Source of the DNA: Vagococcus penaei | Lineage (GTDB): Bacteria > Bacillota > Bacilli > Lactobacillales > Vagococcaceae | Reading direction: 5' to 3' | DNA: 64,000 bases | NCBI RefSeq assembly: GCF_001998885.1 | Contig: NZ_CP019609.1 | Span: forward strand, 1,662,001-1,726,000 | Shown here: one piece after another, positions 33,715 through 42,565 of the stretch | Layout of the letters: every line of letters starts with the position of its first letter | Position numbering within the stretch: the first letter of the stretch is position 1 | Position numbers and translations under genes: made by a program | Notes under the pieces: model-generated | The model's input: the letters and a program-made list of their open reading frames with translations, nothing else | The model's database searches: none | Told to the model about the DNA's origin: nothing

Positions 33715-34146
33715 ATGAATAAAAAAGAGCGTACATGGGTTTTAGTAGAAGATCAGACATTGGCTAGTGAGCTTGTAGAGCAGTATGGAAATCAATATGA
33801 ACGTCATTTAGTCGAAATACCACGCACAGCTTTGGTGATGATGACAACACGTGAAACAGCTAAAAATTCATTATTTTATAGTGGCGAGGTACTGGTTTCT
33901 TATGCCAAAGTTCGGATTGGATCATCTTATGGAACAGGAATGATTTTGGGTGAACAATTAAAAAAAGCGGAGTATTTAGCTATCATTGATGCCTTATATC
34001 CACTGTTGAGTGATATAGAAAAAGTGCAATGGATCAAAGTATTCGAGCAACGTCGTGCCGCCTTACTACATACAATCAATCAAGAACAAGAAGCAATTAA
34101 TCAAACAAAAGTATCGTTTGATGTGATGGAAGTGGAGGAAGATTAG
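33715..34146 (+). CDS. phnG: C-P lyase core subunit PhnG
   Basis: The 143-residue PhnG is a component of the PhnGHIJ core complex. With PhnH and PhnI it takes part in forming ribose 1-methylphosphonate 5-triphosphate from ATP and phosphonate. Visible family segments include PRTALVMMTTRETAKNSLFY and GEVLVSYAKVRI. It starts nine bases behind the second phnE after an AGAGGG site and abuts phnH with no spacing. Confidence 0.9.
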   Translation: MNKKERTWVLVEDQTLASELVEQYGNQYERHLVEIPRTALVMMTTRETAKNSLFYSGEVLVSYAKVRIGSSYGTGMILGEQLKKAEYLAIIDALYPLLSDIEKVQWIKVFEQRRAALLHTINQEQEAINQTKVSFDVMEVEED

Positions 34147-34719
34147 ATGAATCAGCAAGTATTACTAGCACAGGAAGCTTTTCGGTTATTTATTTCAGCT
34201 TTATCATATGTGGGTGAGGTCAAACAACTACCAGATAGTCCGCAAGCAGTTTTACCGATTGGGAAATATCTATATGCGTTAACTTTCTTAGATCAAGAAG
34301 TTAGCTATGCTAGTTTAGGTCTATCAGAGGAGCAAGAAGCAGTGCTAACACATGAATTTCGAACGAAAAAGGTTGCTATCTCTGTAGCTCAAACGGTCTT
34401 TGTTGATTTGATTAATCAACCATCACTTGATGTTAGCCCTATTAAACAAGTCTCAATTGGTAATTTAATAGATCCTCAATTATCGGCAACTATTGTCGTC
34501 AGCGTTTCACAACTTTATGGTGATAATACTTATATTTTGACTGGACCTGGAATTAAATCTCAGCTGACTTTAGGTTTAACTAAAGCATTATCTGAGCTAC
34601 TAGTGATTAGACAAGAGTTGAATCAAGAGTACCCATTAGGTATTGATATGTTAGTAATCGACCAATCAGGTAAAATGCTTGGCTTACCAAGAACGACAGT
34701 TATTCAGGAGGTAAATTAA
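34147..34719 (+). CDS. phnH: C-P lyase core subunit PhnH
   Basis: The 190-residue PhnH is the carbon-phosphorus lyase core subunit with a nucleotide-transferase-like fold that has no obvious short motifs. The family-like segments QVLLAQEAFRLFISALSYVG (N-terminus) and YILTGPGIKSQLTL are present. Identity is strongly supported by its place between phnG and phnI. GTGGAGGAAG precedes the ATG, which directly follows the phnG stop. Confidence 0.9.
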   Translation: MNQQVLLAQEAFRLFISALSYVGEVKQLPDSPQAVLPIGKYLYALTFLDQEVSYASLGLSEEQEAVLTHEFRTKKVAISVAQTVFVDLINQPSLDVSPIKQVSIGNLIDPQLSATIVVSVSQLYGDNTYILTGPGIKSQLTLGLTKALSELLVIRQELNQEYPLGIDMLVIDQSGKMLGLPRTTVIQEVN

Positions 34720-34721
34720 GG

Positions 34722-35798
34722 ATGGCATATGTTGCAGTAAAAGGTGGCCAGAAAGCCATTGAAGCAAGTTTGAAACTCTTGGCCTATCAAAAAATCTCAG
34801 AAGGCGATCTAGTGACTATTGAGAGTATTAAAGCCAATATGAAGTTATTGGTTGATCAAGTCATGAGTGAAGCATCATTATACTCGCCTGATTTAGCAGC
34901 TAGAAGTTTATGGCAAGCGGAGGGGTCAGTAGAAGAAGCAGTTTTTTTACTTCGAGCGTATCGTTCGACTTTAGAACGTATCGGGTACACGGAACGTGTT
35001 GAAACTAATCAAGATATGCTAGTTAAGCGACGTATTTCTGCTGCATTTAAAGATATTCCTGGCGGGCAAATTCTGGGGGCATCATATGATTATATGCATC
35101 GATTGATTGATTTTTCAACTCCGGAGAATTATGCAGAACAAGTGGCAACATTACTTAAAGAATTTCAAGCATTTGTCCCAGAAACGACGCTGACTGACTT
35201 ACCTAAATACCCTAAAGTAGCGGATTATCTACGTGAGGTTGGCTTACTGCAGCCAGTTTTACAAAATAATACACCTCCAGTTGATGTGACGAAAAAATTA
35301 ATTGAGTTTCCAACACAGCGGAGTGAAAGGTTGCAAACTTTAACCAGAGGTATGTCGCAAGCACTCATGATGTTAGCTTATGCTGTGATTCGTGGTTTTG
35401 GACCAACACACCCAACAGTTGGTGAGTTACGTGTAGGTGATGTATCCCTCTATGTTGACGATCAATACATTGGTACGATTGAAGCAACAGAGGTTGAGAT
35501 GTTTATGCCAGTAACAGTAAAGAATGATGGTGTCGAGGAAATGGAAATCGAAATAGGGTATGGTTTTGTCTTTGGTCGTAATGAAACAAAAGCTATTTCA
35601 ATGGGCATTCTGGATCACAGTTTAGAAACTAAAGATGCTACCCATCCAGCTGGTGATGAGGAATTTGTTTTATATCATGTGGATAGTATCGAATCTACTG
35701 GGTTTTTATCACATTTGAAATTACCACATTATGTAACGTTCCAATCTAAATTAGATAGTATTCGAAAAACTGGAGGACACGTAAGTCATGAACTATAA
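34722..35798 (+). CDS. phnI: C-P lyase core subunit PhnI
   Basis: The 358-residue PhnI is the nucleosidase-like core subunit that joins phosphonate to the ribose of ATP, releasing adenine, together with PhnG, PhnH and PhnL. The segments AYVAVKGGQKAIEAS, MDLxxR-like region SDLAARSLWQAEGSVEEA (here PDLAARSLWQAEGSVEEA) and LMMLAYAVIRGFGPTHPTVG match the family pattern. It follows CAGGAGG and overlaps phnJ by 11 bases. Confidence 0.93.
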   Translation: MAYVAVKGGQKAIEASLKLLAYQKISEGDLVTIESIKANMKLLVDQVMSEASLYSPDLAARSLWQAEGSVEEAVFLLRAYRSTLERIGYTERVETNQDMLVKRRISAAFKDIPGGQILGASYDYMHRLIDFSTPENYAEQVATLLKEFQAFVPETTLTDLPKYPKVADYLREVGLLQPVLQNNTPPVDVTKKLIEFPTQRSERLQTLTRGMSQALMMLAYAVIRGFGPTHPTVGELRVGDVSLYVDDQYIGTIEATEVEMFMPVTVKNDGVEEMEIEIGYGFVFGRNETKAISMGILDHSLETKDATHPAGDEEFVLYHVDSIESTGFLSHLKLPHYVTFQSKLDSIRKTGGHVSHEL

Positions 35799-36621
35799 TT
35801 TTGCTTTTTTTGATGAAGGGTCAAAACGAGAAATTCGTCGAACAATTACGAAAGCTATTTGTATTCCAGGGTATCAAGTTCCTTTTGGTTCGCGTGAGAT
35901 GCCAATTGGTCGGGGATGGGGAACTGGTGGACTTCAAGTAAGCTTAGCATTAGTTGGACCAACGGATAAGTTGAAAGTTATTGATCAAGGGAGCGATGAA
36001 AGTGTCAATGCGATTAATATTAAGAAATTAATTCAGAAAACCACAGGTGTCGATGTTACATCAGATACCGCTGTTGCGACATTGATTCAGTCGCGACATA
36101 GAATTCCCGAGAAACCATTAAAAAAGGATCAAATATTAGTCTTACAAGTGCCGGTTTGTGAGCCACTACGTGCGTATGAACCGCGTGAATTTGTCACAAA
36201 ACGTCTTCATGGAGATAAAGAATATACAGGTGCTTGGTTAATGTTATTTGACCAAATTGTACGTTTTGGTACAACGACAACTGGAGCAGAACACCCTGTA
36301 ATGGTACACGGTCGTTATTTGATGACACCCTCACCAATTCCTAGATTTGATAATCCAAAAATGAATCAAAATGACGGTTTGATTTTACTTGGTGCTGGTC
36401 GTGAGAAAAAGATTTTCGCCGTCCCACCGTATACACATGTCAAATCAATTGATTTTGAAGACCGTCCATTTGAACCCGAATCGTTTGCTGGAGTGAGCTG
36501 TGCTTTATGTGGTGCGAGTGGCGTCTTTATGGATGAATTATTTGATGCACAACATAACGTTGTATATCAATGCAATGATAGTAGCTATTGTTTGGAAAGG
36601 AGAGCAGCCGCTCATGACTAA
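35788..36621 (+). CDS. phnJ: C-P lyase radical SAM enzyme PhnJ
   Basis: The 277-residue PhnJ is the radical SAM/iron-sulfur subunit that cleaves the C-P bond of ribose 1-methylphosphonate 5-phosphate, giving the alkane (methane from methylphosphonate) and the cyclic ribose phosphate. The four family cysteines are present as C238, C241, C262 and C268 (SCALCGASG, then YQCNDSSYC), matching the C-x2-C-x20-C-x5-C arrangement of PhnJ. The segment FGSREMPIGRGWGTGGLQ is also conserved. It overlaps both phnI and phnK. Confidence 0.96.
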   Translation: MNYNFAFFDEGSKREIRRTITKAICIPGYQVPFGSREMPIGRGWGTGGLQVSLALVGPTDKLKVIDQGSDESVNAINIKKLIQKTTGVDVTSDTAVATLIQSRHRIPEKPLKKDQILVLQVPVCEPLRAYEPREFVTKRLHGDKEYTGAWLMLFDQIVRFGTTTTGAEHPVMVHGRYLMTPSPIPRFDNPKMNQNDGLILLGAGREKKIFAVPPYTHVKSIDFEDRPFEPESFAGVSCALCGASGVFMDELFDAQHNVVYQCNDSSYCLERRAAAHD

Positions 36622-37453
36622 AGAAACCCCGATTTTATCGATTAATCAGTTAAATAAGCAGTATGGCGAAGGGTGCTCGGCTTGTTGTCAGTCAAAAACG
36701 CGTCAACTAGAAAAAAATTACTGCCCTAAATGTGGAACTGTCTATGCCTGTCAAAATATTTCGATGGATTTATACCCAGGTGAAATTGTGGGAATTGTTG
36801 GTGAATCAGGTTCCGGTAAATCGACTCTAATGCGTTGTTTATTCTTTGATGAAGAGCCGACTAGTGGGAGTGTGTCGATTGCCCTCGATGAAAATATTGA
36901 GGATATCTATCAGTTATCGTCACAAAAACGCCGATTACTCCGCAATGAAAAACTTGGGATGGTTTACCAAAATCCATATTTAGGTTTAACGATGTCGATT
37001 TCAGCGATTGCGAATGTCGCTGAGAAAATGATTGCGAGTGGCAATCGACATGTCTTAGATATGCAGACGATTGGTGGCGATTTATTGGAGCAAGTCAATA
37101 TCCCAAGTTTTCGAATGAAGGAAGCGCCAGCGAATTTTTCAGGTGGCATGCAACAGCGCGTTCAAATTGCCAAAGCGCTATCGACTAATCCCCCGATTTT
37201 ATTTTTAGATGAAGTAACAACAGGACTTGATTTATCCGTTCAAGCAACAGTGCTGGATATTATCAAGCGAATTCAGCAAGAATACGGTGTCAGTATGTTA
37301 GTCGTTTCCCATGATTTAGGGGTTATTCGAATGTTATCAGAACGGACCTATGTTTTATTGAATGGTCAAGTCATTGAACATGGACTAACGGATCAAATTT
37401 TGGAAGACCCACAACATGAGTACACGCAACAACTAGTTTATTCATTATTATAA
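36614..37453 (+). CDS. phnK: C-P lyase ATP-binding protein PhnK with a Cys-rich insert
   Basis: The 279-residue ABC-type ATPase binds the PhnJ face of the core complex. Walker A GESGSGKST (from residue 63), signature FSGGMQQRVQIAKAL and Walker B ILFLDEVTTGLDLSVQ are intact. Compared with E. coli PhnK it has an insert at residues 20-46 with six cysteines (C21, C24, C25, C37, C40, C46; CSACC then CPKCGTVYAC) shaped like a zinc ribbon. The frame is open from 36500, but GGAAAGGAGAG sets the ATG at 36614. It overlaps phnJ by eight bases. Confidence 0.92.
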   Translation: MTKETPILSINQLNKQYGEGCSACCQSKTRQLEKNYCPKCGTVYACQNISMDLYPGEIVGIVGESGSGKSTLMRCLFFDEEPTSGSVSIALDENIEDIYQLSSQKRRLLRNEKLGMVYQNPYLGLTMSISAIANVAEKMIASGNRHVLDMQTIGGDLLEQVNIPSFRMKEAPANFSGGMQQRVQIAKALSTNPPILFLDEVTTGLDLSVQATVLDIIKRIQQEYGVSMLVVSHDLGVIRMLSERTYVLLNGQVIEHGLTDQILEDPQHEYTQQLVYSLL

Positions 37454-37467
37454 GGAGCGTTCAAATT

Positions 37468-38646
37468 ATGCAAGCTATTACTAATGCCCATATTGTTTTA
37501 CCGAATCATGTGATTGTTAATCATTCATTAATTATTGATGGTGAATTAATCATTGCAATGGTTCCAGATTCAGAATTAATGACATTTCCTTTAGAGCAAA
37601 TTATTGATGCAAAAAGAGGCTATGTATTACCTGGATTTATTGATGTTCATTCTGATTATATTGAAACGATTGCTGCTCCACGACCGACTTCTTTAATTGA
37701 TTTTGAAATAGCTTTATATGAAGCGGAGCGTGAATTATTAACGCATGGTATTACAACGATGTACCACTCATTAAGTTTAATGGGGCGTTCTGTTTTTGAT
37801 GAAAAGCCTATCCGCAATAGTGAAAATGTCTCAAAGCTACTTGAATTGATTGATGCGTCAAACAATAAAAGTCATTTAATTCATCATCGGATGCACTTAC
37901 GTTATGAGATTGATAATTTTAAACAACTTGATTTAGTCAAACAAATGATTGAAGAAGGAAAGGTTCAGTTGTTATCATTTATGGATCATACTCCTGGACA
38001 AGGTCAGTATCGAGATTTAGAAATTTATCGTCATATTTTGCACGGTTATCATGATGGCGATGATGAAAAGGTACAAAAGATTTTAGATAGTCAACAAGAT
38101 GTTACTAAGTTAACGTTAGCTCAATTAAAAGAGCTAGCTGATTTAGCGAAAGCACATCAGGTACCATTAGCATCACATGATGATGACACGATGACTAAAT
38201 TAGACTTAATGGAAGGATTAAATACCACAATTTCAGAGTTTCCGATTACGATTGATGTTGCAGTTGAAGCACGTAAAAGAGGCTTGATGACAGTTGGAGG
38301 TGCTCCTAATGTGCTGCTTGGTAAGTCTCATGCTGGTAACTTGTCAGTTAAAGAGGCCATTCAAGTAGGTGGTATTGATGTTTTGTGTAGTGATTATTAT
38401 CCAGCCAGTTTATTACATGCGGTGTTTAAATTGGCTCGTGAAGAGGTTTTAACTTTGCCTGAGGCAGTTCAATTAGTGACACTTGCACCAGCTAAAGCTG
38501 TAGGTATCGCAGATGAGGTTGGTAGTTTAGAGCCAAATAAATTAGCCGATATTTTAATTATCCAAAATGTCGTACCTAACGTACCCGTTGTGACACATAC
38601 ATTTGTGAGAGGAGTGCTAGTCAATGAAACAACGTATCGAATCTAA
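37468..38646 (+). CDS. phnM: Alpha-D-ribose 1-methylphosphonate 5-triphosphate diphosphatase PhnM
   Basis: The 392-residue amidohydrolase-superfamily enzyme removes diphosphate from the triphosphate intermediate before C-P cleavage. The metal-site region GFIDVHSDYIETIAAPRP, the HRMHLRYEI segment and the SHDDDT motif match PhnM. The C-terminal TLAPAKAVGIADEVGSLEP is typical of the superfamily. It follows TAAGGAG and overlaps phnL by 23 bases. Confidence 0.94.
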   Translation: MQAITNAHIVLPNHVIVNHSLIIDGELIIAMVPDSELMTFPLEQIIDAKRGYVLPGFIDVHSDYIETIAAPRPTSLIDFEIALYEAERELLTHGITTMYHSLSLMGRSVFDEKPIRNSENVSKLLELIDASNNKSHLIHHRMHLRYEIDNFKQLDLVKQMIEEGKVQLLSFMDHTPGQGQYRDLEIYRHILHGYHDGDDEKVQKILDSQQDVTKLTLAQLKELADLAKAHQVPLASHDDDTMTKLDLMEGLNTTISEFPITIDVAVEARKRGLMTVGGAPNVLLGKSHAGNLSVKEAIQVGGIDVLCSDYYPASLLHAVFKLAREEVLTLPEAVQLVTLAPAKAVGIADEVGSLEPNKLADILIIQNVVPNVPVVTHTFVRGVLVNETTYRI

Positions 38647-39349
38647 TTTAGCGGATAATCACCTGATTCAAGTGACGGATTTAGCAAAACAATTTACATT
38701 ACATCATGTTGATAAACAGGTTATCGGATGTCAGGAGATTAATTTAGCTTTACCCAAAGGAGGTTTTATTGGAATCACTGGAAAAAGTGGGAGTGGTAAA
38801 TCAACTATTTTACGCTGTATTTATCGCACGAATTTACCTCAGAAAGGGAGCATTTTGTATGATTCGACATTGTATGGCGTAGTGGATTTAGCAGATTTAT
38901 CTGAACGTCAAGTGGCGCAGATTAGGCGTAGTGAGATTGGATATGTGTCACAATTTTTGCAGAGTTTACCCCGAACAACGGCTTACGATATTGTGTATCG
39001 CTCAGCTCTTGAAAGTTATGATAAAGAGGAAGCACAAGTGAAAACAGAAGAGATGTTACGACATTTTGAGATTAAAGAAGATTTATGGACCTTATTTCCC
39101 AATACCTTTTCTGGTGGTGAGAAATTACGATTAAATATTGCCAAAGCAATGGTGAAAAAACCTAAGTTATTATTGCTTGATGAACCAACTGCCTCACTTG
39201 ATCAACACTCAAAAGAAAAAGTTCGTGATGTGATTATTCAATTAAAAGCCGCTGGAACGTCGATGATTGGAATTTTTCATGATTTAGAGTTTATGGACGG
39301 CTTGTGCGATCAAGAGTTTAATATTCAAAAAGGGCGTTTTATCTCATGA
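38624..39349 (+). CDS. phnL: C-P lyase ATP-binding protein PhnL
   Basis: The 241-residue ABC-type ATPase PhnL is needed for the early transferase step of the C-P lyase pathway. Walker A GKSGSGKST, signature FSGGEKLRLNIAKAMV and Walker B LLLLDEPTASLD are intact. The phnK-phnM-phnL order here differs from E. coli, where L comes before M. GGAG precedes the ATG inside phnM, and its stop overlaps the next start (ATGA). Confidence 0.93.
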   Translation: MKQRIESNLADNHLIQVTDLAKQFTLHHVDKQVIGCQEINLALPKGGFIGITGKSGSGKSTILRCIYRTNLPQKGSILYDSTLYGVVDLADLSERQVAQIRRSEIGYVSQFLQSLPRTTAYDIVYRSALESYDKEEAQVKTEEMLRHFEIKEDLWTLFPNTFSGGEKLRLNIAKAMVKKPKLLLLDEPTASLDQHSKEKVRDVIIQLKAAGTSMIGIFHDLEFMDGLCDQEFNIQKGRFIS

Positions 39350-40146
39350 AAAAACATAAAGTTGATTGGCACGTTCATACTTATTATTCAGACGGTACAG
39401 AATCTCCAGAAACGATTTTAGCGTTAGCGCTACAACGTGATATAGCAGAAATTGGAATTGTTGATCACGATACATTTTTAGGACATGAGCACTGTGCTAA
39501 AATTTTTAAGGAATCACCTGTGAGATTACATTTAGGCGTTGAAATAAGTGCTTATGATTTTAAACGGCAACGTAAAGTTCATTTGCTAGCTTATGATATT
39601 GATGATCGAACACCAATTAAAGCATTATGCGATGGCTTACTCGCTGCACGGACAGATAATACACTACGTCAATTAAAGGTAATTCAATCACTCGGTTATG
39701 CGATTACTTTGGATGATGTTAAGCAAAAAGCACGCCATTCGAGTGGATTATATAAACAGCATGTGATGATGGCTTTAATTGATCAGGGGTATACATCAGA
39801 GTTATATGGCGATTTATACCAACAATTATTTAAGCAAGGTGAAGGCGCTAAAGATATACTTTATAGCGATGTTTTTACTTCATTAAAGGCTATCAAACAG
39901 TCAGGTGGGACGGCAGTCTTAGCTCATCCAGGTCAACTTAATAGTTATGAGTTAGTCCCAGAGCTAGTAGCATTAGGATTAGATGGTATCGAGTTATATC
40001 ATCCCGATCATACGGTTGCCGATCACCAACGGGTTAGAGAATTAGCGGATTGTTATGGACTATCTCTTTATGGTGGATCCGATTTTCATGGTGCACATGG
40101 CCCGGATTGGTTTGGAAAAGTTTATTTAACTAACCCAATTGAGTGA
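39346..40146 (+). CDS. PHP-domain phosphoesterase of the C-P lyase pathway (PhnPP-type)
   Basis: The 266-residue PHP-domain protein has metal motifs WHVHTYYSDGTESP, GIVDHDTFLGH, LAHPGQ and YGGSDFHGAHG. It is the last gene of the phn operon, overlapping phnL by four bases. In Eggerthella a PHP enzyme (PhnPP) hydrolyses the cyclic phosphate from PhnJ, doing the job of the unrelated PhnP. As no phnP is present, this protein most likely opens 5-phosphoribosyl 1,2-cyclic phosphate. That role is inferred from context. Confidence 0.85.
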   Translation: MKKHKVDWHVHTYYSDGTESPETILALALQRDIAEIGIVDHDTFLGHEHCAKIFKESPVRLHLGVEISAYDFKRQRKVHLLAYDIDDRTPIKALCDGLLAARTDNTLRQLKVIQSLGYAITLDDVKQKARHSSGLYKQHVMMALIDQGYTSELYGDLYQQLFKQGEGAKDILYSDVFTSLKAIKQSGGTAVLAHPGQLNSYELVPELVALGLDGIELYHPDHTVADHQRVRELADCYGLSLYGGSDFHGAHGPDWFGKVYLTNPIE

Positions 40147-40800
40147 ATGTCTTAATAAGGTTAAGTGCATATCGCTAATTAGACAAAACTGTCTTCAATA
40201 AAAAGGAATAATAAAAGGTTTTACAGGTGATAAGTCTTTTTTAAAGGCTTATTTTTTTAGTTCATTAGAGATTTATAAAACTGACCTATGACTATCGACT
40301 TGTTTTATTGGATTAAATTATAATGAAACGAAAATTAATCAGAATAATTATGAAGAAGATAGACATAGTGGGAGTTTGTTTATCTTTGTCATGATTAAAA
40401 GATAGTGACAAAGAATACTAATGACTAAGTTGTGATTGCTTTATAAAAGGGTGCTGAATCAATGAAAAATTTGAATTCCAAATTGGAGAGGTAGTACTAA
40501 TCCAGTTATCTAAAGTTTTGTAATAGAATATGATGAAAATATACAGATTTAAAAAGGATTTGCGTCTGATTGTTAGAGATATACTGATGGTAAATCAGGG
40601 ACGCTTTCTCTTTCGAGGATACTGATTTTACCAATTTTAAACGAATAAAAGCATCGAATAGTATTTTTACCATTAATCGAGCAATTAAAAAGTTAGTCGG
40701 TAGTTGATTTAACGCTAATTATTATTACGGGAGATTACGTTTATAGCAGTTTGATTTCTTTGAAGCTGTTAATCTAACGAAATATTTTATAATTGCAACC
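40147..40800. other. Non-coding stretch between the phn and maltose loci
   Basis: No open frame with a credible ribosome binding site is seen in this 650-base stretch. One inverted repeat stands out: GCGTCTGATT (40562-40571) with AATCA-GG-GACGC (40593-40604), followed by TTTCTCTTTC. The loop sequence GGTAAATCAG is partly repeated inverted at CTGATTTTACC (40622-40632), so alternative folds are possible. It may be decayed sequence or a small RNA. I cannot tell. Confidence 0.4.
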
Positions 40801-40837
40801 AAAAAGAGCCTGACGATGTTGGTCAGGCTCTTTTTTT
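40801..40837. terminator. Bidirectional rho-independent terminator
   Basis: AAAAAGAGCCTGAC (40801-40814) pairs with GTCAGGCTCTTTTT (40822-40835). It ends the minus-strand malP-pgmB-galM unit and can stop transcription from the phn side. Confidence 0.92.
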
Positions 40838-40842
40838 ACTAT

Positions 40843-41838
40843 TTAAAGAACAGTATAAGTTGTTACAAAAACTTTCTCATGTTGTCGTGTTAGCTCGATT
40901 TCACCCCATTCAGGGTGGTGAACAATATCTGGTAATTCTTGTGTTTCTAGAGCCAGACCTAATTGTGATGACATAGGTTGGTTATTAACCGTAAAGTTAG
41001 CATTAAACCCTGTTGTTGAAAAAACAACAACACTTTGTCTGGAAGTTGTTATTTGTAATTTCCGACCGCTTAAGGGTTCTTCTAAAATGATTTGTGGACG
41101 ACGAGTATTAGTTGATAATAAGTAGGCATCATCTAGTCCGTTTGTTAATTTCGGTAGGGCATCACCTAGACGTGTCATCGTTTGAAAATCATATGCTGTC
41201 TGAGTGACTGGTAGTAGGTGACCGGTTGGAATAGCTTCATTGTCAGTTTCCGCTCGTTGTTCTGCTTGAATCATTAAATTATGACGAGTAATATCGCGTT
41301 TAGTATTGCCAGAAAGATTAAAATAGACATGATTGGTTGGATTGACAATCGTTGGTTCTTCTGTTTGACATCGTGTCGTCATGGTAATTCCAGTTTTCGT
41401 TAGTTCATAGGTATTTTCGACAGTGATTGGACCAGGATAGCCAGACAGTGTATCAGTCAATGAAAAGATGACACTGATACTATCTTTTGTTTCAGCAAAA
41501 TCAAAGTGCCAAAAGCGGTGCCACCAACCCTGTGAACCACCGTGAATATGATGTTGACCATGGTTTCGTTCTAATTGATAATTTTTCCACTGTGCGTCTT
41601 TAATACGACCAGCAACTGGTCCGACAAGAGCACCGAATTGAGCCGTATCTTCTAAGATTGCTTCAGATGTATCTAAGCTCAATAAAATATTTTCTTGTTG
41701 GCCGCTTTTATCAGGAACCAACCATTTATGTAAACGTGCACCAAAGTCAACAAATACGGCAGTCAAAGGGCCATTCGTTAATGTGATGTAATGAATACCA
41801 GTTTGGCTATCTTTTGTGATGTTATAATGTGTTCCCAT
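40843..41838 (-). CDS. Aldose 1-epimerase family protein (maltose locus)
   Basis: The 331-residue galactose mutarotase-like protein has the family segments GRIKDAQWKNYQLERNHG-HHIHGG (substrate His region), NPTNHVYFNLSG and a Glu near the end (ALETQELPD). It would speed the alpha/beta interconversion of free glucose or maltose. Maltose phosphorylase releases beta-glucose 1-phosphate and glucose, so a mutarotase fits the locus. Its start overlaps the pgmB stop by one base. It differs clearly from the galM of the gal operon. Confidence 0.88.
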   Translation of the reverse strand: MGTHYNITKDSQTGIHYITLTNGPLTAVFVDFGARLHKWLVPDKSGQQENILLSLDTSEAILEDTAQFGALVGPVAGRIKDAQWKNYQLERNHGQHHIHGGSQGWWHRFWHFDFAETKDSISVIFSLTDTLSGYPGPITVENTYELTKTGITMTTRCQTEEPTIVNPTNHVYFNLSGNTKRDITRHNLMIQAEQRAETDNEAIPTGHLLPVTQTAYDFQTMTRLGDALPKLTNGLDDAYLLSTNTRRPQIILEEPLSGRKLQITTSRQSVVVFSTTGFNANFTVNNQPMSSQLGLALETQELPDIVHHPEWGEIELTRQHEKVFVTTYTVL

Positions 41839-42503
41839 TATTGTTTACTTGCCCAAACAGTTGTAAGATAATCGAACGTTAACTTATCTGTTGCATCAAC
41901 TAGAGCAATATCAGAGCCTAAATCAGCGGCTTGACCAACACCAATTGGTAGAACACCACTGGCTTTAATTGCGGCAATACCAGCTTTAGAATCTTCAATT
42001 CCAATACAGTCAGTCACTGGTACATTGATGGATTCAGCAGCAGCAATAAAAATATCTGGAGCTGGTTTCCCATTAGGTACAGATGCCGGGTTGACAATGG
42101 CATCAAAGTAATCGCTAATGTGCATTTTTTCTAATAAAATGGGCCCATTTTTACTCGCTGAAGCAAGAGCGATTTTAATCTTGTGTTGTTTGAGTGCTTT
42201 TAACAAAGGCAAAATACCAGGGAACACGTCAGCTTCACTGAATTCTTCAATCATGACTACATAGTTATCATTTTTTTCTGTTGCTAATGCCTGGAATTGA
42301 GCATCAGTAATTTGGTCTGTCATTTCACCATACTCTAAAATCAAGCGTAGTGAATCTTCTCGGCTAACGCCTTTTAATGATTCGTTGAATTTACGGTCAA
42401 TTGTAATACCTAAATCATCGGCTAGTTTTTTCCAAGCTTTATAGTGGTACTCAGCTGTATCAGTAATAACACCGTCTAAATCAAATAAAACACCTTTAAA
42501 CAT
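41838..42503 (-). CDS. pgmB: Beta-phosphoglucomutase
   Basis: The 221-residue HAD-superfamily beta-phosphoglucomutase has the nucleophile motif [18 protein letters not shown] and the segments [10 protein letters not shown] and [16 protein letters not shown]. It converts beta-glucose 1-phosphate from maltose phosphorylase to glucose 6-phosphate. An ATG at 42512 sits directly on the AAGAAGGG site, so the ATG at 42503 is preferred. It follows malP, separated by a 13-bp hairpin that may tune expression. Confidence 0.95.
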   Translation of the reverse strand: MFKGVLFDLDGVITDTAEYHYKAWKKLADDLGITIDRKFNESLKGVSREDSLRLILEYGEMTDQITDAQFQALATEKNDNYVVMIEEFSEADVFPGILPLLKALKQHKIKIALASASKNGPILLEKMHISDYFDAIVNPASVPNGKPAPDIFIAAAESINVPVTDCIGIEDSKAGIAAIKASGVLPIGVGQAADLGSDIALVDATDKLTFDYLTTVWASKQ

Positions 42504-42527
42504 TAAAATCATCCCTTCTTTGATAAA

Positions 42528-42558
42528 ATCCAGAGTTAATAATAGATTAACTCTGGAT
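42528..42558. other. Intercistronic hairpin between malP and pgmB
   Basis: ATCCAGAGTTAAT (42528-42540) pairs perfectly with ATTAACTCTGGAT (42546-42558). In the malP-to-pgmB direction it is followed by only four T, so it is a partial terminator or an mRNA-stabilising hairpin. Confidence 0.65.
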
Positions 42559-42565
42559 AGTGTAA

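Noticed and set aside
40322-40393. 23-codon frame starting at an ATG in the phn-mal gap
   Set aside because: No ribosome binding site and no recognisable product.
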